Source: Streptococcus macedonicus ACA-DC 198 (GTDB lineage: Bacteria > Bacillota > Bacilli > Lactobacillales > Streptococcaceae). Taken from it: 64,000 nt of DNA. The position numbers and the translations under genes were made by a program. This document shows positions 57,703 through 64,000 of the stretch, piece by piece; position 1 is the first letter of the stretch, and the number at the start of each line of letters is the position of its first letter. The stretch lies in contig HE613569.1 in the NCBI GenBank assembly GCA_000283635.1, forward strand, positions 2,009,501 through 2,073,500. The letters run 5' to 3'. The notes under the pieces are model-generated. The model was not told the origin of the DNA. It did no database searches and was given only the letters and a program-made list of their open reading frames with translations.

Positions 57703-59203
57703 TCATTTTTTCTGAGCATTTAACCAATCAAAAATGTTATCATAAGCTGTTCCGTCAACTTTTACGGTGCTTGTTCCACCATTAGTTTTATTGCTTGGTG
57801 AAAAACCTGAAAGGTCGTCAGCCTCTTTAATATCAGAAACGCTTTGTACACCAGACACCTTATCATTGAAGAAATACGTCCATGACCAATGTCCAAGATA
57901 AGAGGTATCTTTCATGTCTGAACCTTCAACGCTTTCATAATATGAGAACCATTTATTCGTTGCTCCGCTATCTACTAAAGCTTTATAGATTGGTAAAGAA
58001 TAATCGCTTGGATTGACAACCGTATCATTAGCGGCATGGATAAACCAAATCGGAATATCTTTAAGCGCTGCAATTTTATCCTCGTCAAAGTAGGTATCAT
58101 CTGTTTTGACAAATGCTGTGCCAGACAAGCTTGTATCACTAGGAACAGTTGTATAAGTACCGTCCTCATTACGCTGATATTGATAGTAAGAATAAGCTGC
58201 CGCCTGCGGAACAAGCGCTGCAAAATAATCTGGATTATTGATAGCCAAATTAAGCGTCATGTAACCACCATTTGAACCACCAGTTAAATAAATACGGTCT
58301 GTATCCACATCTGAATGATTCGAAACGTAATCTTTAATAGTATCCATGAGTACCTATGTGTAGCGAGACACACCTGCCCCCGCTCCATTTGTACCATCAC
58401 CCTCATCCATCCAATACGTTGGGGTTTGAACCGCTAAAACATAGGCTCCCGTTTGCTTACCTGCTGTAAAATGTGATTGGATACCATCCTTAGCAAGCGC
58501 TACAACTTCATTTCCCAACAAAGTAATATTGGTATTACCGCCTTCGCCTTGCCCATATAGCCAGATAATCAAAGGATTTTTCCTTCCATTTTTCAAACTT
58601 TCTGGTTCATAAGTAGCATATTGAAGGGTGAGTTCTTCATCTTGATTGGTCAACGGATTCGTATAAGTTCCAGAATAAGACCCACGATTGCTAAATGCTG
58701 CTACATCTGTTGAAATGCGATTGTTAATAGCGTTGCTCTCACTGTCAAGTTCGCTTTCTTCGCCGTTTACAGTTACTGTTAACCCTTGAATTGAAACCGT
58801 GTAATCATCTACCCATGTATTATGGAAATTTTCCATGTTGTAAAAGAAAGGACTGGCAACACCAGAATTTGATTCGGTGTCAAAAGTAACCGGCATTTGA
58901 ATAGTGACGTACTTACTATCTTTGGTAACTTTTTTCCATTTTTATCAGATAAATAAACCTTGCTGACTTGGCGTTCTGTACCTGCGGTTGTAACAGTAAG
59001 ATTTTCTTTTGATACATTAGAGACTTTACTATCTAACTTTACAACAACTTTTGGTACTGCTGGACCAAATTCATACCCCTTTACAACAATTGATGTTTTA
59101 GCAATAGTAACATCAGTGTCAGCAGATACAACTTGACTTCCTGCAAACACTCCTAAAAAACTAACAACACTCAAAACGATTCCTGTGAAATTGATTTTTT
59201 CAT
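57703..59203 (-). pseudogene. Secreted alpha/beta hydrolase (predicted peptidase, COG4099-like), three lesions
   Basis: ATG 59203 follows AGGAGGAGAG. With one A added to the A6 run after the ATG the sequence reads MKKINFTGIVLSVVSFLGVF, a signal peptide with cleavage after VSA. A second A6 run near 58931-58936 (A7 would keep frame) breaks the Ig-like N-terminal domain before KDSKYVTIQMPVTFD. A third lesion is an in-frame TAG at 58354-58356, between SRYT and VLMDTIKDYV. The catalytic domain is recognisable: PLIIWLYGQGEGG, nucleophile YLTGGSNGGYMTLNLA, IWFIHAANDTVV (acid), and a terminal His in YLGHWSWTYFF. It was probably a wall-associated or secreted esterase or peptidase. Confidence 0.85.
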
Positions 59204-59542
59204 GTCAATCTCTCCTCCTAAATAAAATTACAGATGCTTATATTTTGCGAAAGTACTTTCCACAATGAACACAAGTTCTCCAAAGAATTTCTGACAAAAA
59301 CAAAAACCTAAATCTAATCAAGAGAAAAATAGAGGAACGATTGGTGCTATTCCTAATTTTCTTGTTAGATTTAGGTTTTGCCTGCTTGACCAGTAACAAT
59401 CCTTACAAGACTCATCATACCATAAAAAGAATTAAACAAAAAGCGCTTTCAAAATTTTCAATAGCATATCATTAAATTGTCAGACTATAATATCTAAAAA
59501 AGAAAAGGTAAATGAAAATTCACCTCTTCTTTTCGTTATTAA
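59204..59542. repeat. Intergenic region with a 15-bp inverted repeat, 47-base spacer
   Basis: AAAACCTAAATCTAA (59303-59317) and its exact complement (59365-59379) enclose ATAGAGGAAC...GTGCTATTCCTAAT, which itself can pair. Nothing else is seen in this gap. It may be the folded end of a small RNA or a miniature element. Confidence 0.5.
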
Positions 59543-60415
59543 TTACAATCTATCATAATTTTTTCGTCGAATTTTGAAATCAGATGACACAACCTCATCA
59601 ACATCAATGATTGAGATAAAAGCATCTGGGTCTAAATCTGCCATAATAGCTTTAACAGCACGGACTTCACCTGGATTTAAGACCACATACAAAATTTTTT
59701 TTTCGTTTCCAGAGTAAGCCCCTTGGCCATTCAGATAAGTGACCCCACGATTAATGCCATTAAGAATAGCTTGCGCAGCTTCTTCAGATTTTTGTGTGAT
59801 AATAATCATGCCACGCAACGTGTAACCACCATTTTGGACAATGGTCAGAACTTGACTGTAAACGAAGCTTGCTACCAACGTGTAAAGCATATGTTGTAAA
59901 TCAATGTAAACCAGCGACGCTGTAAGAACCACGGCATCGACAAAAAGCAGTGTCTGACCAAGTTTAAAACCGAATTTTTCTTCGATAACGCGTCCGATAA
60001 TATCTGTTCCGCCCGTTGTAGCGCCGTAACGAAAGACTAATCCACTACCGACACCAGAAAATAAACCAGCAACGACAGCAACCAACATCATATCATTTTC
60101 GAGAACAATCTGAATTGGCACACGTTGCCAAAACCAGATAAACCATGACATCAAAACAGTACCATAAATGGTTAGCGCTAGCGATTTTCGTCCAAAAATT
60201 CGCGCCCCTAAAATGAACAAAGGAACATTCAAAATAAGTGACGAATAAGCAGGGTTGATTCCGTAAAGAGCATGGGCAATCAAGGTTACACCCGCAACCC
60301 CACCTTCAGCAAGAGCATTTGCCATATTAAATTTGACAAAACCGAAAGTATAAATTGCTACACCTATGGCAATTAACACCAAACTTCCTATTTGTCCAAG
60401 CTTTTCACGCATCAT
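59543..60415 (-). CDS. YitT family membrane protein (copy 1)
   Basis: 290 residues: five or six N-terminal membrane helices (SLVLIAIGVAIYTFGFVKFNMANALAEGGVAGVTLIAHAL) with GATTGGTDIIGRVIEEKFG, the family signature, and a C-terminal soluble DUF2179 domain (YTLRGMIIITQKSEEAAQAILNGINRGVTYLNGQGAYSG). The role is unknown; DUF2179 resembles PII-like nucleotide-binding folds. SD TTGGAGGTATG precedes ATG 60415. 83 bases separate it from the second copy. Confidence 0.9.
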   Translation of the reverse strand: MMREKLGQIGSLVLIAIGVAIYTFGFVKFNMANALAEGGVAGVTLIAHALYGINPAYSSLILNVPLFILGARIFGRKSLALTIYGTVLMSWFIWFWQRVPIQIVLENDMMLVAVVAGLFSGVGSGLVFRYGATTGGTDIIGRVIEEKFGFKLGQTLLFVDAVVLTASLVYIDLQHMLYTLVASFVYSQVLTIVQNGGYTLRGMIIITQKSEEAAQAILNGINRGVTYLNGQGAYSGNEKKILYVVLNPGEVRAVKAIMADLDPDAFISIIDVDEVVSSDFKIRRKNYDRL

Positions 60416-60498
60416 GTCTCATACCTCCAAAACAAAATTTTCTGCGTCTTGTAAATTATAACGCCATAAACAAAGAAGCTGAGAACTTTCTCAACCTC

Positions 60499-61437
60499 TT
60501 AATCCTCAGCAAAACGTCCAATAATATGAACATTTTCAGTAACTGAAACAAAGGCATTTGGATCAGTTTTTTTCATCAAATACCTAAAGTCGTTATATTC
60601 TTCACGAGTAATAATAGCCAGTAAAACCGCTTTTTTCTCATGATTATAAGTTCCTTCAGCATCATTGATTTGTGTCACCCCACGATGTAATTTGGTATGA
60701 ATCATCGCAATTACCTTTTCAGGCCGATTGGTCACAATGGTGGCTTGCATTTTCTTCTGCTTAGTGAAAATAGCATTTGTCACACGGCTAGAGACAAAGA
60801 TAGTCACCATAGAATAAAGGGCATATTGCCAACCAAATAAGATGCCGGCAAAAATCATGATAACACCATTGACCATGAGAGAAATACTTCCCACATCACG
60901 GCCTGTCTTTTTCCGAATGGTCAAACTAATGATATCAGTACCACCACTTGAAATACGAGATTTTAAACTAAAGCCAACACCAGTCCCCATGACTAAACCA
61001 CCAAAAATGGCATTAACCAAAGGGTCAGTCGTCAGAGTAATTTCAGGAACAATTTGAATAAAGAAAGAACTCATCGAAACTGTAATGAGTGTAAAAACAG
61101 TGAATTTATGTCCGATTTTATACCAAGCTAAAACGAGCAACGGCACATTAATCACATAAAAAACAACTGAAACTGGCAACTTGAAGCCAATTAATCGCTC
61201 ACTAACTGCCGATAAAACCTGTGCAAAACCTGTTGCACCACTTGAATAAACGTGTCCTGGTTGGAAGAAGAAATTAACCGCGATTGCCGATAGCAAACCA
61301 TAAAAAAGAGAAGCGGAAACTTTTTCCGCATACTTCTCTCTTGAAATGCTCTGCATTGTCTTTAACAGACCATATCTTTCTGCCCAACGGCTAACAATAA
61401 ACTTTGTTTTCTTTTTCAAAGATGTTTTCTTAATCAT
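60499..61437 (-). CDS. YitT family membrane protein (copy 2)
   Basis: 312 residues. It has an additional basic N-terminus ([20 protein letters not shown]), the membrane part with [18 protein letters not shown] and [19 protein letters not shown], and the DUF2179 domain ([33 protein letters not shown]). It overlaps the aspS stop by eight bases, so it belongs to the aspS transcript. The pair with copy 1 looks like an old tandem duplication, as sequences differ widely. Confidence 0.9.
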   Translation of the reverse strand: MIKKTSLKKKTKFIVSRWAERYGLLKTMQSISREKYAEKVSASLFYGLLSAIAVNFFFQPGHVYSSGATGFAQVLSAVSERLIGFKLPVSVVFYVINVPLLVLAWYKIGHKFTVFTLITVSMSSFFIQIVPEITLTTDPLVNAIFGGLVMGTGVGFSLKSRISSGGTDIISLTIRKKTGRDVGSISLMVNGVIMIFAGILFGWQYALYSMVTIFVSSRVTNAIFTKQKKMQATIVTNRPEKVIAMIHTKLHRGVTQINDAEGTYNHEKKAVLLAIITREEYNDFRYLMKKTDPNAFVSVTENVHIIGRFAED

Positions 61438-63178
61438 TGTTTTCGATTGCTAAAGCCAATTCATCTAATTGTTTATCTGATACAAGACTTGGTGCTTGTG
61501 TCATTGGATCCGCAGCTTTATTATTTTTAGGGAATGCAATGACTTCACGAATGTTATCTTCACCAGCAAGAAGCATAACGAAGCGGTCAAGACCGATAGC
61601 AAGTCCACCATGTGGTGGGAAACCGTAGTTCATAGCTTCTAACAAGAAACCAAATTGGTCATTTGCTTCTTCTGCTGTAAAGCCAAGTGCTTTAAACATA
61701 CGTTCTTGCAATTCTTTTTGATTGATACGCAAACTACCGCCACCAAGTTCATAACCATTAAGAACGATATCGTAAGCAACCGCACGTACTTTAGCAAGGT
61801 CACCTTCTAATTCATGAGCGGATTCTTCAGTTGGCAATGTGAATGGGTGGTGAGCAGACATATAACGTCCTTCTTCTTCAGACCATTCAAACATTGGCCA
61901 ATCAACAACCCAAAGGAAATTAAATTTAGAGTTGTCAACCATGCCAAGTTCTTTAGCGATACGAGTACGAAGAGCACCAAGAGTGTTATTAGCAACTTCA
62001 AGAGTATCGGCAACGAAAAGAACCAAATCATTTTCTTCGAGTTGTAAACTTGCCGTCAACTTATCTTCGATGCTTGTTAAGAATTTAGCAACTGGTCCAG
62101 TAATCGCACCATCAGTAAATTTAACCCATGCAAGACCTTTGGCACCAAATTGTTTTGCAAATTCTGTTAATTTATCAATGTTTTTACGTGAATATTTATC
62201 CGCATTCCCCTTAACAACAATAGCTTTTACAACTGGAGCTTGTGAGAAAACTTTGAAATCAACATCCTTGACAACTTCTGTCAAGTCTTGTAAAAGCATT
62301 TCAAAACGAGTATCAGGTTTGTCAGAACCGTAGTTGTTCATTGCATCGTCATAAGACATACGTGGGAATGGCAATGTGACATCGATTCCTTTTGTATCTT
62401 TCATGACTTTAGCAATCATTCCTTCAGTGATATCTTGGATATCTTGGTCTGACAAGAATGATGTTTCCATATCGACCTGTGTAAACTCAGGTTGACGATC
62501 ACCACGCAAATCTTCATCACGGAAACATTTAACGATTTGGTAGTAACGGTCAAAACCAGCATTCATCAACAATTGTTTTGTGATTTGTGGACTTTGTGGC
62601 AAAGCGTAAAAGTGACCTTGGCTCACACGACTTGGTACCAAATAGTCACGCGCACCCTCTGGAGTTGATTTTGTCAACATTGGTGTTTCAACATCAATGA
62701 ATTCTAACTCATCCAAATAGTTACGGATTGAGTGAGTAACTTTTGCACGTAATTTAAAGTTGTTAAGCATTTTTGGACGACGAAGATCCAAATAACGGTA
62801 ACGTAAACGATTTTCATCACTAACTTCAACATCATCTTTAATTTCAAAAGGTGTTGTTTTAGCCGTATTCAAAACTGTCAATGCTGATACTTTCAATTCA
62901 ACAGCACCAGTTGGTAAGTTTTTATTTTCTTGTTCACGTTGTGCAACTTCACCAGTAACTTCGATAACAAATTCGTTACGAAGGCTTTCAGCTGTGGTCA
63001 TAACATCACTTGAAACTTCCTCTGGATTAATGACTAATTGCATGATACCTTCACGGTCACGAAGGTCGATAAAGATAAGCCCACCTAAATCACGACGACG
63101 ACCAACCCAACCTTTTAAAGTAATTTCTTGGCCGATATGTTCACTACGAACACGACCAGCATACATTGTACGTTTCAT
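61430..63178 (-). CDS. aspS: Aspartyl-tRNA synthetase
   Basis: 582 residues, class II synthetase. N-terminal OB anticodon domain: [39 protein letters not shown]. Catalytic core: [26 protein letters not shown] (motif 1 region), [24 protein letters not shown] (motif 2), bacterial GAD insert, and [28 protein letters not shown] (motif 3). No tRNA-dependent amidation genes are in the window, so discriminating status is open. SD AACGGAGAAAC. hisS lies upstream, separated by a terminator. Confidence 0.97.
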   Translation of the reverse strand: MKRTMYAGRVRSEHIGQEITLKGWVGRRRDLGGLIFIDLRDREGIMQLVINPEEVSSDVMTTAESLRNEFVIEVTGEVAQREQENKNLPTGAVELKVSALTVLNTAKTTPFEIKDDVEVSDENRLRYRYLDLRRPKMLNNFKLRAKVTHSIRNYLDELEFIDVETPMLTKSTPEGARDYLVPSRVSQGHFYALPQSPQITKQLLMNAGFDRYYQIVKCFRDEDLRGDRQPEFTQVDMETSFLSDQDIQDITEGMIAKVMKDTKGIDVTLPFPRMSYDDAMNNYGSDKPDTRFEMLLQDLTEVVKDVDFKVFSQAPVVKAIVVKGNADKYSRKNIDKLTEFAKQFGAKGLAWVKFTDGAITGPVAKFLTSIEDKLTASLQLEENDLVLFVADTLEVANNTLGALRTRIAKELGMVDNSKFNFLWVVDWPMFEWSEEEGRYMSAHHPFTLPTEESAHELEGDLAKVRAVAYDIVLNGYELGGGSLRINQKELQERMFKALGFTAEEANDQFGFLLEAMNYGFPPHGGLAIGLDRFVMLLAGEDNIREVIAFPKNNKAADPMTQAPSLVSDKQLDELALAIENND

Positions 63179-63235
63179 TGATATGTTTCTCCGTTTTTTA
63201 ATTTATTCATTCCCACCTATTATAGCAAAAAGCAC

Positions 63236-63270
63236 GTAAAAACCCCACCCATGCGGGGGGAGTTTTTAAA
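63236..63270 (-). terminator. Terminator of hisS
   Basis: Minus strand AAAACTCCCC...GGGGTTTTT (imperfect stem, loop CCGCATGGGT) ending in T5, 66 bases after the hisS stop. Confidence 0.8.
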
Positions 63271-63335
63271 ATTCTTTTCTTACTTAAGCCTTTTCATTAA
63301 TAATTAAAGTGCCTAAGTATGTATAAAGAAGAAAT

Positions 63336-64000
63336 TTAACACAATTTATTCAACACTTCAGCGAAGTTGTTTGTAATTTCGTCAAAGCTTACGGCCACTT
63401 CTTCGCGAGTTTTATTATTTTTCACAGCTACTTGACCTGCTTCAATTTCACTTTCACCTAAAGTGATAATTGTTTTAGCATTAAAGGCATCTGCTGATTT
63501 GAATTGCGCTTTGATTTTACGTCCAAGGTAGTCACGTTCTGCTGAGAAACCTTGGTTGCGGATAGCTTGAACAAGTTCCAACGCTTTAAGGTTTGCACCT
63601 TGTCCCAAAACAGCAATGTAAACGTCCATTTCTTTTTCAACTGGCAATTCAATACCTTGTTTTTCGAGGATAAGAAGCAAACGTTCAAGACCAAGTCCAA
63701 AACCAAAACCTGGTGTTTCTGGTCCGTCAAAGTATTCAACGAGACTGTCATAGCGACCACCAGCACAAATTGTCAATTCAGATTTATCAACAGTTGTGAT
63801 GAATTCAAAGATAGTGTGGTTATAGTAATCAAGACCACGAACCATGTTTGTATCAATGACATATGGGATATTGAGAGTTTCAAGCATACTACGCACAGCA
63901 TCAAAATGAGCTTGGCTTTCGTCATCAAGATAATCAAGAATTGATGGTGCGTTTTCAACAGCAATCTTGTCTTCTTTTTCTTTTGAATCAAGGACACGAA
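63336..64000 (-). CDS. hisS: Histidyl-tRNA synthetase, 5' part outside the window
   Basis: The frame is open from the stop at 63336 to the window edge, about 221 C-terminal residues of ~425. Class II motifs: VRGLDYYNHTIFEF (histidine A motif), CAGGRYDSLVEYF and GFGFGLGLERLLLIL (motif 3), then the anticodon-binding domain DVYIAVLGQGANLKALELVQAIRNQGFSAERDYLGRKIKAQFK. Ends NKLC. The hisS-aspS order is standard for streptococci. Confidence 0.96.
   Translation of the reverse strand, partial: RVLDSKEKEDKIAVENAPSILDYLDDESQAHFDAVRSMLETLNIPYVIDTNMVRGLDYYNHTIFEFITTVDKSELTICAGGRYDSLVEYFDGPETPGFGFGLGLERLLLILEKQGIELPVEKEMDVYIAVLGQGANLKALELVQAIRNQGFSAERDYLGRKIKAQFKSADAFNAKTIITLGESEIEAGQVAVKNNKTREEVAVSFDEITNNFAEVLNKLC

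Overview
The window reads as a piece of a low-GC Streptococcus chromosome. Gene content and protein sequences are streptococcal throughout: PerR, CtsR-ClpC, GshF, PepO, SpxA, NrdD/NrdG, the ArgR-MutS-MutL-RuvA block and CinA-RecA. A phenolic acid decarboxylase, many recently broken genes and two ComX-type promoter boxes fit the S. bovis/equinus complex (gallolyticus, macedonicus, infantarius or lutetiensis relatives). That species-level placement is inference from memory, not a search.

Layout. 1-3.8 kb: partial tgt, a DUF975 membrane protein, perR, padC and a padR broken by one stop codon. 3.8-9.8 kb: CoA-binding protein, polA, AEC permease and a YkvI-like membrane protein. 9.97-11.35 kb: a decayed IS110-family element that keeps its long 5' non-coding end. 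11.4-19.7 kb: purA, gshF, xpaC-like/telA, hslO-dusB. 19.7-26.2 kb: clpC-ctsR, a small export protein, tsf-rpsB and tRNA-Cys. 26.3-34 kb: LD-carboxypeptidase, a broken rgg, pepO, an oxidoreductase, a treC remnant and a TetR regulator. 34-40 kb: a non-coding region with two RNA candidates and a cluster of DnaA-box-like sites, then ruvB, nrdG-GNAT-48 aa ORF-nrdD. 40-46.4 kb: a polytopic membrane protein, a 42-codon ORF behind a cin-box, yrzB-like/ruvX/ireB, spx, recA-cinA. 46.5-49.3 kb: a decayed accessory patch (MFS transporter, a secreted protein and its divergent Rgg-like regulator). 49.4-57.3 kb: ruvA-mutL-mutS-ylbF-argR and divergent argS. 57.3-64 kb: an orphan bacteriocin immunity gene, a broken secreted hydrolase, two yitT genes, aspS and partial hisS.

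How the genes fit together. Much of the window is genome maintenance (PolA, RuvA, RuvB, RuvX, MutL, MutS, RecA, CinA) and stress or proteostasis (PerR, CtsR, ClpC, HslO, Spx, GshF). The broken genes are mostly secreted, sensory or transport functions, a pattern expected from niche narrowing.

Most unusual signals: (1) polA, hslO and ruvB each carry an extended -10 (TGnTATAAT) ending exactly six bases before the ATG, which predicts leaderless mRNAs; (2) a cin-box with a good Shine-Dalgarno precedes an unrecognised 42-codon ORF, a candidate new late-competence gene; (3) DnaA-box-like sites cluster upstream of ruvB, away from dnaA; (4) a 90-nt RNA candidate closed by a 12-bp stem lies beside them; (5) a perfect 25-bp inverted repeat sits inside a dying MFS gene; (6) five in-frame nonsense codons in four otherwise open genes.
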